The notes beneath the pieces are model-generated. The model searched no databases and was not told the origin of the DNA. It saw only the letters and a program-made list of their open reading frames with translations. From Pirellulales bacterium (GTDB lineage: Bacteria; Planctomycetota; Planctomycetia; Pirellulales; JADZDJ01), in the NCBI GenBank assembly GCA_035656635.1, contig DASRSD010000054.1, positions 1 through 50,801 of the forward strand: a stretch of 50,801 nt of DNA. The letters are read 5' to 3'. Positions 27,366 to 36,211 of this stretch are shown here, one piece after another. The number at the start of each line of letters is the position of its first letter. Positions within the stretch are counted from its first letter, which is position 1. The position numbers and the translations under genes are program-made.

Positions 27366-28118
27366 ATGGCTGGTCATTCCCATTGGGCCAACATTTCCCG
27401 GAAAAAAGCGCTGATCGATAACAAGCGCGGCAAGGTTTGGAGCAAGCTGGCCAAGGCGATTATCGTGGCCGCAAAATTAGGCGGTGGCGATCCTGACGCC
27501 AATCTCCGCCTGCGGTACGCCATCGATGCCGCCCGAGCCGTCAGCATGCCCAACGAGAACATTGCCCGGGCGATTAAAACCGGCACGGGCGAATTGCAAA
27601 GCGGCACGCTGGAAGAAACCATTTACGAAGGCTACGGCCCCGGCGGGGTGGCCGTGATGTGCGAAATCCTGACCGACAACCGCAACCGCACCGCGCCGGA
27701 AATCCGCAAAGTGTTCGAACTAAACGACGGCAAGCTGGGCGCATCGAACTGCGTGGCCTGGATGTTCGAGCGCAAAGGCCTGTTCATCGTGGGCGCCGAC
27801 AAAGCCGACGAAGATAAGATCATGGAAATCGCGCTGGAAGCCGGCGCTGACGACGTGAAGCAAAGCGGCGATAAATTTGAAGTCACCTGCGATGCCAATC
27901 TGTTCGCCAAAGTGGCCGACGCCCTGCAAAAAGCGGGCATCGCTCCCGAAAGCAGCCAGCTCACGCGCATTCCCACCAATACGGTGAACGTCGATGACCC
28001 GGAAACCGCCCGCAAGGTGTTGACTCTTGTGGAAGCGCTCGACAATCACGACGATGTGCAAAGCGTGTCGGCCAACTTCAACATTCCCGACGAAGCGATG
28101 GCGCAAATTGCGGGCTGA
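27366..28118 (+). CDS. YebC/PmpR family protein (transcription/translation regulator)
   Basis: 250 residues, the normal length of the family, with the universal start MAGHSHWANIS and the hallmarks KIGGGDP-type KLGGGDPDANLRLRYAI, MPNENIARAIKTGTGE, EGYGPGGVAVM and DNRNRTAPEIR. Members are cytosolic and have been described as DNA-binding regulators (PmpR) and as translation factors that relieve ribosome stalling at proline runs; the sequence cannot separate the two. AGGAT lies upstream of the ATG. In many planctomycetes ruvC follows, but no ruvC is seen here; the next 280 bp carry no gene. Confidence 0.95.
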   Translation: MAGHSHWANISRKKALIDNKRGKVWSKLAKAIIVAAKLGGGDPDANLRLRYAIDAARAVSMPNENIARAIKTGTGELQSGTLEETIYEGYGPGGVAVMCEILTDNRNRTAPEIRKVFELNDGKLGASNCVAWMFERKGLFIVGADKADEDKIMEIALEAGADDVKQSGDKFEVTCDANLFAKVADALQKAGIAPESSQLTRIPTNTVNVDDPETARKVLTLVEALDNHDDVQSVSANFNIPDEAMAQIAG

Positions 28119-28397
28119 ACTCCGCACCAGGGAGAGCGCCCGTGGTTGGAGGGCCAAGTCGTCCGCCAAGTGCTGGACACGGCCGAAGTCTTCGATCACA
28201 ATACGAACCGGCGCGTGGTGGAACAGGGCCTTTCGCCGACGCCCATCAGGCACGGGGGAGACTTGCTAATGCCGGCAATTCCAGTGGGGGAGCGTGTTGT
28301 TATTGTCGTTCTTGCTTTGGACGACACAATAGCCGTCGCCGCGGGGGCTTGCCCGAATATTCTTAGACGCAGGCATCAGCTGACATTCCGCTTTAGG

Positions 28398-30632
28398 ATG
28401 CTGGCCTGCTGCGGCTTCCTCGTCTGCCTTGCCGCATGTTTGTTGTTTCCAGCGGTGTCCCATGCGCAGGTTACTCTCACAAAAAACAGCAACAGCAACT
28501 GGACGATTTCCAATGGCTTAATCACCACAGTCTTCGATCCGAATTCCCAAAATGTTACTTCGATTAAGCTTGGCAGCGGTCCCAACCTGGTTTCGCAGTT
28601 AGATGAAGAAACAGCTTCCGCCGGAATCGGCTCGGGAACCTGGACCTTTAACTCGCAAGTTGGGCCCAACAACAGTTACGTCGACGTGTGGGATACCATG
28701 GCCTCGACCGGCACCAGCGCCAACCCCATCACCTATTCGATCCATTACATCGTCTTCGCCAATGACCCCACGGTGCATGCGTATGAAGCGGTAAGCCATG
28801 CAGCGACCGATCCGGCGTGGAGCCAGGGACAAGGGCAGTTTTTGTTTCGCGGTGTTACGTCAGGAGGAGTTTTTACCTCCACGTACCAGCAAGGCACGGG
28901 TCCCAACAATCTGGCTGGCGTGAGTGCTGCCTTCCCGCCCCTTACACCCGGCTATGCGGGCCAAACAGTTCAGAACGTCACCACCCAAATCACGGCGGCG
29001 GGCGTGGCGGGCGACAATGGGACCAACTTCTTCACGAAATACGACACCTCCACCTACGTGCAATTCGATCAAGGGCAGACGTTGTATGGCCCCAATTATG
29101 GCGTTACGGCGGTGATTCCGTCGACCGAATCGATGACCGGCGGGCCCACCAAGCAAGATTTGGCTTTCACCGATCCGGCGATCATCAACGTGGAGTACAA
29201 TTCCGATCACTATGGCATTGATGGTTCCGGATCAGGCGCGTACCCAGGCTATGGGATCAACGTCGCAGCCAATGTGGCCACGAATATCGTCTATGGCCCA
29301 TTCGCATTCAATGTGCAGTCGAGCGCGGGAAAAACCGGCGCGCAAGTTTATCAGGCAGCAGTCAGCAATATTCCCACGTATCAAGCCGAATATAACACCG
29401 ATGCGGCCTTGGTTGCGGCCGGCTATGTTCCCACCGGCACGACAACACGGGGAGGCCTCAACCTGAGCGCGGGGAATTCCGCCGGCTGGAGCGCCAATGC
29501 GACGAACAACACGGCAGTGCTCTCCGAAAATGGCGTCAACATGCAGGAATCGACGCTGGGCAGTCAATATTGGGTTCAGCTCAATCAAAGCGGAAGTGGG
29601 AACATCAATAATGTGACGCCGGGCACTTACCGCTTAACGCTTTATCAGCTTGGCCAATGGGGGGAAACGCGAGTCAATAATGTTCCGATCGTCGCGGGAC
29701 AAACGAGTATTCCGCAGAATCTGACGTTCACGCCGGAGAATTTTAGCACCGCCGCGCCCATTTGGACCATCGGCACGCCCAATCGCTCCGCCAATGAATT
29801 CACCAACGGTCACGATTCGTCCGTGGTTCTCGGTTCTTCGGGTCCTGACAAGCGGCAATACTACGGCTCCTATGACTACTGGGCCGAAGAAGCGGCGCTC
29901 GGTCACAATGGCTTCGTTTCTTATAACGCCACGGCCACCGTCATTGGTGGTCAGGCCGTTCCGGCAACCAACGATCCCAATGCGTGGCTGGCCAATCAAT
30001 GGCAAACGTTTAATCCGCCGTTGTACGATTCGGCCAACGCCACCACCGATAATTACACGAATACCTGTCCAGCCTATGTCACAGCGGCCGGGGGACCAGC
30101 CAGCTATCACGGCGCGTCGTGGCAAGTTCACTTTATGGTTACCGCTGCGCAGAAGGCGCAAGGACAATTTGTCGTTTTATCCGTGGGCGTGGTATCGCTG
30201 TCTGCCAGTTTAGTCGTCACGTTGAATGGCCATCAGGAAACCTGGAGCTTTAACAATTTTCCTGGTCCGAACGATCCACAGACTCGCAGCGGAGATGCAG
30301 GCTTTTATCAATGGGCGGCATTTCAATTTCCCGTCTCTGATCTTAGTACTACGGGAACAGATAATGAAATAGATTTTGGCGTCAGTGCGCATACGAACGG
30401 CGTCATGTATGACGCTTTGCGCATGGAAATTACCAACACTTCTGCCAGTCCTTCTACCACCGGCTGGGACGATTATACCTACATCAACGGAAGTTCGACG
30501 ACCGCGCCCAATGATGCGGCGGGCGAATCGCTGACGGTAAGCTTAGTGCCCGAGCCGTGTTCTTTTGCTTTACTGGCTCTGGGTTCACTGGGCCTTGGGT
30601 GTTGGCGAAAGCGTCGTGGTAGAAATGACTAG
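28398..30632 (+). CDS. Secreted polysaccharide lyase (rhamnogalacturonan lyase-like, PL4 type) with PEP-CTERM signal
   Basis: 744 residues from ATG 28398, preferred because it opens a signal peptide (MLACCGFLVCLAACLLFPAV, cut after SHA); the frame is open back to 28146 but that extension is unlike any protein. The catalytic beta domain (about 24-315) has WTISNGLITTVFDP and repeated N/G/T-rich strands. A fibronectin-like domain follows (about 325-420, PGTYRLTLYQLGQWGETRVN), then a CBM-like jelly roll opening IWTIGTPNRSANEF, the order found in rhamnogalacturonan lyases. The C-terminus VPEPCSFALLALGSL plus RKRRGR is a PEP-CTERM exosortase signal. It would cleave pectic rhamnogalacturonan outside the cell. 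The gluconolactonase follows 51 bp later. Confidence 0.75.
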   Translation: MLACCGFLVCLAACLLFPAVSHAQVTLTKNSNSNWTISNGLITTVFDPNSQNVTSIKLGSGPNLVSQLDEETASAGIGSGTWTFNSQVGPNNSYVDVWDTMASTGTSANPITYSIHYIVFANDPTVHAYEAVSHAATDPAWSQGQGQFLFRGVTSGGVFTSTYQQGTGPNNLAGVSAAFPPLTPGYAGQTVQNVTTQITAAGVAGDNGTNFFTKYDTSTYVQFDQGQTLYGPNYGVTAVIPSTESMTGGPTKQDLAFTDPAIINVEYNSDHYGIDGSGSGAYPGYGINVAANVATNIVYGPFAFNVQSSAGKTGAQVYQAAVSNIPTYQAEYNTDAALVAAGYVPTGTTTRGGLNLSAGNSAGWSANATNNTAVLSENGVNMQESTLGSQYWVQLNQSGSGNINNVTPGTYRLTLYQLGQWGETRVNNVPIVAGQTSIPQNLTFTPENFSTAAPIWTIGTPNRSANEFTNGHDSSVVLGSSGPDKRQYYGSYDYWAEEAALGHNGFVSYNATATVIGGQAVPATNDPNAWLANQWQTFNPPLYDSANATTDNYTNTCPAYVTAAGGPASYHGASWQVHFMVTAAQKAQGQFVVLSVGVVSLSASLVVTLNGHQETWSFNNFPGPNDPQTRSGDAGFYQWAAFQFPVSDLSTTGTDNEIDFGVSAHTNGVMYDALRMEITNTSASPSTTGWDDYTYINGSSTTAPNDAAGESLTVSLVPEPCSFALLALGSLGLGCWRKRRGRND

Positions 30633-30683
30633 CGCGAGCGTGCAGCGTGTTTGGTTTAACGAAGCCAATGGAGGCGGTGCGTG

Positions 30684-31583
30684 ATGCGGCATCTTCTTTG
30701 CGTACTTGTGGTGCTTGCGTATTGGCCAAGCTGCGTTTGGGCACAGGAATCTAAAATCATTGCGCCGGGGGCCAAGCTCGAAAAACTGGCCGGTGATTTT
30801 AAGTTCACCGAGGGGCCAGCGGTCGATGCCCAGGGGAATGTGTACTTCACCGATCAGCCGAATGACAAAATTCTGAAGTGGAGCACCGACGGCAAGCTCT
30901 CCACGTTTATGGAACCATCGGGCCGCTCCAACGGCCTGTGCTTTGACGACAAAGGCCGATTATGGTCATGCGCAGACGAGAAAAACGAATTGTGGATTAT
31001 CGACGTGGCCACCGGACAGCACACCGTGGCGGTAAAGGATTATCAGGGCAAGCTGATCAACGGTCCTAACGACGTGTGGGTGCGGCCCGATGGCGGCGCA
31101 TATTTCACCGATCCGTTTTACAAGCGCGATTACTGGAAGCGCGGCGCCAAGGAGCAAGATCAGGAAGCCACGTATTTTCTGTCACCCGACGGCAAAACCC
31201 TAACCCGCGTGACCAACGATTTGCGAAAGCCCAACGGCATCATCGGCACGCCCGATGGAAAAACGCTGTACGTTTCCGACATTCAGGCCGGCAACACCTT
31301 CGCCTACGATATTCAGAGCGACGGCTCGCTGCAAAACAAACGCCTGTTTTGCAAGCTCGGCTCCGACGGCATGACGATCGACGACCAGGGGAACGTGTAT
31401 CTCACTGGGCGAGGAGTCACCGTGTTTGATAAAAACGGCCAGAAGATCGAACACATCGACGTGCCGGAAAGCTGGACCGGCAATGTTTGCTTTGGCGGCA
31501 GCGACATGCGCACGCTGTTCATTACGGCGAGCAAGGGCTTGTACTCGGTGAAAATGCAGGTGGCCGGCGCGGCACGGCAATAA
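30684..31583 (+). CDS. Secreted SMP-30/gluconolactonase-like lactonase
   Basis: 299 residues. The ATG at 30684 has GGAGG nine bases upstream; a GTG one codon earlier is also possible. A signal peptide ends after WAQ. The rest is a six-bladed beta-propeller of the SGL family: FTEGPAVDAQGNVYFTDQP, SNGLCFDDKGRLW, GPNDVWVRPDGGAYFTDP and KPNGIIGTPDGKTLYVSD carry the metal-binding Glu and Asn/Asp positions expected for calcium- or zinc-dependent lactonases. It would open a sugar lactone in the periplasm. Downstream of the polysaccharide lyase by 51 bp, so probably co-transcribed and part of the same carbohydrate pathway. Confidence 0.88.
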   Translation: MRHLLCVLVVLAYWPSCVWAQESKIIAPGAKLEKLAGDFKFTEGPAVDAQGNVYFTDQPNDKILKWSTDGKLSTFMEPSGRSNGLCFDDKGRLWSCADEKNELWIIDVATGQHTVAVKDYQGKLINGPNDVWVRPDGGAYFTDPFYKRDYWKRGAKEQDQEATYFLSPDGKTLTRVTNDLRKPNGIIGTPDGKTLYVSDIQAGNTFAYDIQSDGSLQNKRLFCKLGSDGMTIDDQGNVYLTGRGVTVFDKNGQKIEHIDVPESWTGNVCFGGSDMRTLFITASKGLYSVKMQVAGAARQ

Positions 31584-31621
31584 TGTTCTGCCAGGCTTAA
31601 ACCCGTCTTGGTTTCGAAGGT

Positions 31622-32191
31622 TTAAGGGGTTGATTCGGAAACAAATTCCGTATTTGGCAATAGCGCTCGAAGCTTTTTCATACCGTCTTCTGTGATTTGC
31701 GTTTGATCGATTTCCAATTGTTTGAGCCACGTCATGCGCCCAAGCTCGGGAATGCAGGCGTCGGAAATCTGGGTGTGGCGCAGAAACAGATACTTCAACG
31801 TATGAAACTTGACAATGTGCGCGATGCCAAGGTCGGTGACGTTGGTGCCCCGCAATGCCAAAGAGATGATTTTCGGCAAATCTTCCAGGCGGGCAATATC
31901 CGCATCGGTAGTGGGAGTGTCGATTAAAACGAGAATGCTCAGATGTGAAGAACCTGCCAGTTCCGCCAGGGAAGCAGGGGAGAAAGCGCCAGTTGCGTCA
32001 TCGGCGATCAGAGTTTTCACAAATCCATCCTGATCGCAGATGGCAATCGCACCAGCTTTCATCCAGTGCTCTTCATAATAGCGTTTCCGCAGATAGGGAC
32101 GCCCCCAGATAGCAAATGCCGCACAGGCAATTGCAATCACGGCAATCGCAATGAACAGCGTTCGGGTCGAATATCGCAGCGTTATTTTCAT
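31622..32191 (-). CDS. Membrane-anchored leucine-rich-repeat-like protein
   Basis: 189 residues from the ATG at 32191 (a GTG at 32218 would add nine). One N-terminal membrane helix, IAIAVIAIACAAFAIWG at about residues 14-30, anchors a soluble domain. The repeat-like segments LALRGTNVTDLGIAHIV, LFLRHTQISDACIPELG and LEIDQTQITEDGMKKLR are about 23-25 residues apart and follow the cysteine-containing LRR pattern common in planctomycetes. Likely a protein-protein interaction module facing the periplasm. It converges on the gluconolactonase gene (38 bp between stops) and lies downstream of the cytochrome gene on the minus strand. Confidence 0.7.
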   Translation of the reverse strand: MKITLRYSTRTLFIAIAVIAIACAAFAIWGRPYLRKRYYEEHWMKAGAIAICDQDGFVKTLIADDATGAFSPASLAELAGSSHLSILVLIDTPTTDADIARLEDLPKIISLALRGTNVTDLGIAHIVKFHTLKYLFLRHTQISDACIPELGRMTWLKQLEIDQTQITEDGMKKLRALLPNTEFVSESTP

Positions 32192-32230
32192 CGGGCTTAC
32201 ATAAACTTTCCCGATCACCGCTACCGGTAT

Positions 32231-33814
32231 TCAGTCCTTCCCGTGATGTTCGACCTTCGGCCAATACTTGTCGAACGCATCGCCGCCCTTGAATTCGACG
32301 CTATTGTCGATGTCGTGGCATTTCAGGCAAATGTCGATCACTTTCCGTCGATCGGCATCGGTTTTTAACGACAACCGCATTTCAGCGCGGTAGCGATCCA
32401 AATCGGCGGCGGAAGCTTTCAGGGCGCCCTGCTCTGCCGCCACGTGGTTAGAACCTGGGCCGTGGCAATTTTCGCAGCCGTTGCCGGCCAATTGCGGCGT
32501 TTTGTCGGCACTTAAATAGCCGCCATCCCAAGGAAAGAATTTCTGCGGTTCCCAGCCCGTCACGTGGCAGCTCAAGCATTCCGGATCGTACTGCCGCGGC
32601 GGATCCAACTTCACTAGCGTCTCCAGCGCTTTGGCGTGCGGCGTTTTTTTCCACACCGCCCAGGCTTTGGTGTGACACTCGCTGCATGCTTCAGAGCCGA
32701 CAAATTTCCGCCCGCCAGGAAATGGCGCCGGCTTGAGACCGAGCTGGTCAAATCCAATTTCCTTCAATTGATCCTGGTACGCCGCCAAAACCCGCTTCAT
32801 GCGGGCCGATTCGCCCAACCGCACATCCAGCGGCACACGCTGGTAGCGAATGGAAGCGGGCGAGTTGTCGTACAAGCCCAGCACAATGGCATATTCCCCC
32901 TTGGCGCCCAGTTCAATCAGCAGTGTGGATGTGCCTTCGATGGTGGCGGCTTGCTTGGGCGGCACTTCCGCACCGCCGGCGCTCACAACAATTTTGAATT
33001 GCGGATATTTTTTGGCCAGGGCGAGCGATTCATTTTTGGAAGCACTAGCCAGCAGCACGAGCAGATCGCACTTCGCCGCTTGCAGCTTGGGCAACACCGC
33101 CGCCAAGGCTTCGTCGGCCGATTGAAGTTGCACGTCCGGATTATTCACCTGGGCGCGCTGCTGATCGCCCAGCACGCTGGTAACGCCGATCTTCATTCCA
33201 CCGGCTTCAATCACTTGGTAACGGGGCAATATCTTTTCGTCAAATGCGAACAGACCCGCATTGGCGGAAACAAAGGGGCTGGACTGATTTCCCACGGGCG
33301 CAATGCTGGCCAACAGTTCGGTGGCCGAGAGCCGCAAATCGTCCGGGCCGAGCCCAATGGCGCGGTAACCCATTGTTTTCAGCGCGTCGGCGATGGATTG
33401 AAACTTCACTTCCTGCTGGCGGCCAAAGCGCCGTACCTGGCTGCCGACATCCAACGCCACGACAGGCCAATTCTCGGCGGCCAGTTGGGTTAGCAATTGA
33501 TCGCGCCGGCTGAGCCCCCCCTGCTCGTTTTCCTTGCCGGAGCAGCCGCACGGTTCGATGTAGCCGGTCAGCAAGCCGGTCAGGACGAGCGCGACCTTGG
33601 GGCGCGGCCAGTCAACAAATAAATTCGGCTCCAGCGAAGATTTCCGCAGCCAGCGACTTTGCCCCTCTGCCGGCCCGTGTTCGAGGTGATTGCCGTCACC
33701 GCTTACCTGGGCGCCGGCCATGCGATCGCCACGAAAAATGATTGTGCCTAAGGCCAACACGGCCAAACCTAAAAGGGCCGCCGGCAGTAACCGCGAGAAA
33801 AGTTTTGGCGTCAT
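32231..33814 (-). CDS. Membrane-anchored 5'-nucleotidase-like/tetrahaem cytochrome c554-type protein
   Basis: 527 residues. An N-terminal hydrophobic anchor (about 7-29). Residues 70-330 resemble the metallophosphatase/5'-nucleotidase-like domain found before cytochrome domains, with GYIEPCGCSGKENEQGGLSR near 85 and ALDVGSQVRRFG. Residues 365-525 form a cytochrome c554-like domain with four haem motifs: CSECH (about 374), CLSCH (about 410), CENCH (about 444) and CLKCH (about 493). It is expected in the periplasm as an electron carrier or oxidoreductase; substrate unknown. It starts 67 bp after the DUF1573 gene on the same strand, which suggests a pair. Confidence 0.8.
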   Translation of the reverse strand: MTPKLFSRLLPAALLGLAVLALGTIIFRGDRMAGAQVSGDGNHLEHGPAEGQSRWLRKSSLEPNLFVDWPRPKVALVLTGLLTGYIEPCGCSGKENEQGGLSRRDQLLTQLAAENWPVVALDVGSQVRRFGRQQEVKFQSIADALKTMGYRAIGLGPDDLRLSATELLASIAPVGNQSSPFVSANAGLFAFDEKILPRYQVIEAGGMKIGVTSVLGDQQRAQVNNPDVQLQSADEALAAVLPKLQAAKCDLLVLLASASKNESLALAKKYPQFKIVVSAGGAEVPPKQAATIEGTSTLLIELGAKGEYAIVLGLYDNSPASIRYQRVPLDVRLGESARMKRVLAAYQDQLKEIGFDQLGLKPAPFPGGRKFVGSEACSECHTKAWAVWKKTPHAKALETLVKLDPPRQYDPECLSCHVTGWEPQKFFPWDGGYLSADKTPQLAGNGCENCHGPGSNHVAAEQGALKASAADLDRYRAEMRLSLKTDADRRKVIDICLKCHDIDNSVEFKGGDAFDKYWPKVEHHGKD

Positions 33815-33881
33815 CGTGGTCCATCGATGGTTCGAGGTTCCGTCCTGGCGTTAAACCGCAAGCCGTGAACTTCCCGAGTTC

Positions 33882-35042
33882 TCACTCGCCGACGGCAAAG
33901 CGCACCAAAATCCGTATGGTTTGGGCTTCCGGTAGATCGGTGGAGATCAAAATTTCGCCCAGCTTTCCTTCTTCGCCTCCCAAATGGAGCATAGGGCGCG
34001 TTCCCGGCGGAATTTCTATTTTTATTGGAATTCGCACCGGAGAGTCTCCTGTGCCCCCCTGCGGATCGCCCAAGGAAACTTTCAGCATCTCCGGTTTCAC
34101 GCTTTTGATTTTTGGATGTAAATCGTTCCGATGCGTTCCATGCGCAACAATGAACAGTTCGGCGGTCGCTCCTTCCGGACCGCTGACCGTGCCCAGCGTC
34201 AGCAAACTGTGATCATCGTCCCAATTGCGGCCGGCGATGACCACATCGGCAATGGTGTTCCCCTCGATCGGCACCTCCAGGGCCTCTTCTTCCTGGTTTA
34301 AATGGATGTGGATTTTCTGCCGAAACGCGCCCAAAGGCAAGCCGGGTTTTACGGTCACATGCGCTACCACGCCGCTTTGGGCATTTTTTTCTTCTTGCAC
34401 TGTCGAGGCCGGCATGGGCTCGGCGCGGAACTCGAACTTGTCGGCCGTCGAGCTCTCCGTGAACTCGTGGCTATCTACCGCCAGTTGGCCCGACCGATAC
34501 GAATAAATGTTGATGTCCGCCGTGTGCGGCTCGCTGGCCGATATGGAACTGAACGCCAACGCGGTCGGGTTCACGCGGTACGAGCTGGTGACATCGCCGC
34601 TGATGGTGAATGTTAATTGCGGCCGCGCCGGGTCGTTGGTTTCAATCGTGGCGCTTTGGCGAAATGCTCCCGGATTCACGTCTCTGGCTTTCCATTCAAG
34701 GGTTACCGCGGTCGAATCGCCCGGCTTTAAATCCGTTTCGGCGATCTCGAACTTCGTGCAGCGGCACGTGGTTTCCCCTTTTTTCAAGATCAGGGGAGCG
34801 TGTCCATCGTTGCGGATTGTGAACACGTGCGATTTGTGGCTCTCGCGCTCCATGCTGCCGAAATTGTATTCTTCCTGGTCTGGCACCACGTGTGGCCCTT
34901 GTAGTGAAGCCGCCGTCGGACGCATCGCCATAGAAGCATCGACTGTGCTGGTCAGCGAAGCCCCCAACTCCATGACGGTGATGCCCAGGCCAAAGCCTGC
35001 ACCAAATAATATTGCCAGAACGATTAAAACCCAGTGACGCAT
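33882..35042 (-). CDS. DUF1573 domain protein, membrane anchored
   Basis: 386 residues. An N-terminal hydrophobic helix (about 4-30) followed by the DUF1573 core: YNFGSMERESHKSHVFTIRN, then GHAPLILKKGETTCRCTKFE with its Cys-x-Cys, and LKPGDSTAVTLEWKARDV. It continues as an Ig-like beta domain (NDPARPQLTFTISGDV), with further beta domains to the end. DUF1573 proteins are exported and resemble immunoglobulin-like ASH/SPD domains; their function is not settled. It is 67 bp upstream of the cytochrome gene on the same strand. Confidence 0.85.
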   Translation of the reverse strand: MRHWVLIVLAILFGAGFGLGITVMELGASLTSTVDASMAMRPTAASLQGPHVVPDQEEYNFGSMERESHKSHVFTIRNDGHAPLILKKGETTCRCTKFEIAETDLKPGDSTAVTLEWKARDVNPGAFRQSATIETNDPARPQLTFTISGDVTSSYRVNPTALAFSSISASEPHTADINIYSYRSGQLAVDSHEFTESSTADKFEFRAEPMPASTVQEEKNAQSGVVAHVTVKPGLPLGAFRQKIHIHLNQEEEALEVPIEGNTIADVVIAGRNWDDDHSLLTLGTVSGPEGATAELFIVAHGTHRNDLHPKIKSVKPEMLKVSLGDPQGGTGDSPVRIPIKIEIPPGTRPMLHLGGEEGKLGEILISTDLPEAQTIRILVRFAVGE

Positions 35043-35124
35043 GCGGCAGGGAAGAAAGGAATGACCAAAGAATTAAGAAGCCGTTCAACGAGCCTGTACT
35101 CTATTGTATCAAAATCATCCCCGA

Positions 35125-35208
35125 CCTGCCGCCTACTGCTTACTGCCTGCCGCCTTCTGCCTTCTGCCTGCCGCCTACCGCCTTCTGCTTACCGCTTGCC
35201 GCCTATCC
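35125..35208. repeat. Degenerate CTGCCGCCT repeat tract
   Basis: 84 bp of CTGCCGCCTWCTGC-type units: CTGCCGCC, CTGCCTGCCGCC, TTCTGCCTTCTGCC and relatives. The same family is seen at 11388-11450 and, inverted, at 18964-18989. The last five codons (GGKR and stop) of the DUF4416 gene are inside it. Confidence 0.7.
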
Positions 35209-35728
35209 CTTTTAAATACGCCCGGCAGTCGTCAAAAAAGCGCTGGAAATCGGCCCGGCGATAATCGGGATATGTCCATTCACTCGGTTGCCAACCGCCG
35301 CTACGAAATGAGAGCGTGATTTCCGCAAAAATTCCCCGGCCCAAATAAATTCGGTGCGAGTGGTCTTTCGTGGAGGCCAGCACCAATTTGGCTAGCGTAA
35401 TGTAACCGGGATCCAAATTCAGAGGCCGCAGTTCGGCGTGCTTTTCCAAAGCGGCGTATTGTGCTTCCCACTGGTTCGATTGCAGCTTGAAGTCGACGAG
35501 CCGGGCCGGATCGATCAACTGTTCAAACGCGAAGAATTGTTTTTTCAGGCCGGCGCCCATCGTGGTGGTGTAATACTCGGTCTCGGTAAACTCAAACGCC
35601 GGGCTCGCCAGCGCCATCGGCCCCCAGTGCGCTTCGGCCGTTTCGCGCGCCCAAGCCAATGCCTGCTCATGCCGGCTGAATGCAGCGAGAATTGACAGTA
35701 CCGGCGCAGCCTGATTTGCTTGACCCAT
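35189..35728 (-). CDS. DUF4416 family protein
   Basis: 179 residues, cytosolic and with no signal peptide. The family signature is clear: FTETEYYTTTMGAGLKKQF, FEQLIDPARLVDFKLQSN, LDPGYITLAKLVLASTKDHS, RIYLGRGIFAEITLSFRSG and WTYPDYRRADFQRFF. DUF4416 has no established biochemical function, so none is given. The extreme C-terminus (GIGGKR) is encoded by the low-complexity repeat at 35125-35208, so its last residues are probably repeat-derived. It is divergent from the toxin-antitoxin genes at 35801. Confidence 0.88.
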   Translation of the reverse strand: MGQANQAAPVLSILAAFSRHEQALAWARETAEAHWGPMALASPAFEFTETEYYTTTMGAGLKKQFFAFEQLIDPARLVDFKLQSNQWEAQYAALEKHAELRPLNLDPGYITLAKLVLASTKDHSHRIYLGRGIFAEITLSFRSGGWQPSEWTYPDYRRADFQRFFDDCRAYLKGIGGKR

Positions 35729-35800
35729 GACGGAAATGATACACTTATAGTAGAACGCCTGTCGACAAAAACGTACACTGATTCCTGCATGGTGTGAACG

Positions 35801-36019
35801 ATGGAACTTGCCAATTCAAAATCGCCAATTGTGGCCGAAATACGCGACGGCCAAATTATTCCCTTACAGCCGGTTACGTTGCCGGAAGGCGCAAAAGTAT
35901 TGGTGACACCGTTGCCCTCGGACGAGGAACACTTCTGGCAAGAAGCATCGCATTCCTCGCTGGCCGCGGTTTGGGCAAATGAACAGGACGACGTCTATGC
36001 CCAACTTTTCGAAAAATGA
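35801..36019 (+). CDS. Antitoxin of a MazF/PemK-type toxin-antitoxin module
   Basis: 72 residues. The first 40 (AEIRDGQIIPLQPVTLPEGA) resemble the beta-rich DNA-binding ends of AF2212-like/AbrB-like antitoxins; the last 30 (EEHFWQEASHSSLAAVWANE, then DDVYAQLFEK) are the acidic helical tail that binds toxins in such pairs. The stop TGA at 36017-36019 overlaps the toxin start at 35997 by 23 bp, the usual coupling. The toxin gene is now split by an IS element, so this antitoxin remains without an intact partner here. Confidence 0.8.
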   Translation: MELANSKSPIVAEIRDGQIIPLQPVTLPEGAKVLVTPLPSDEEHFWQEASHSSLAAVWANEQDDVYAQLFEK

Positions 36020-36211
36020 AGTCATCTTGGTGCGAGTAATTTTTGCAAACCAAACGGGTGCAAAAATTCGACCGGCGGTCGTGGTCAGCGGACAACACAC
36101 CTCCCAGGATGCATTGATTGTTCCCTTCACCAGTAAAATCGCTGGGTTGCTGGCCGGCGAATTTGTTCTTGCAGACTGGACCTCCGCAGGGCTATTGACT
36201 CCGAGGTTAAT
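35997..36211 (+). pseudogene. 5' part of a MazF/PemK-type toxin gene split by IS630
   Basis: The ATG at 35997 overlaps the antitoxin. The 71 full codons encode the MazF/PemK fold: EVILVRVIFANQTGAKIRPA, VVVSGQHTSQDALIVPFTSK and EFVLADWTSAGLLTPRL. At 36211 the gene meets the IS element and the frame stops ten bases later. The 3' part is at 37310-37445. When the 1098-bp insertion is removed, the two parts join in frame (AT + A gives an Ile codon) into exactly 116 residues. MazF-type toxins are sequence-specific RNases; this one should be inactive. If intact it would stop translation by cleaving mRNA, held in check by the antitoxin upstream. Confidence 0.9.

Noticed and set aside
28146-28397. N-terminal extension of the polysaccharide lyase frame
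   Set aside because: It would place the signal peptide internally and the added residues are not family-like.
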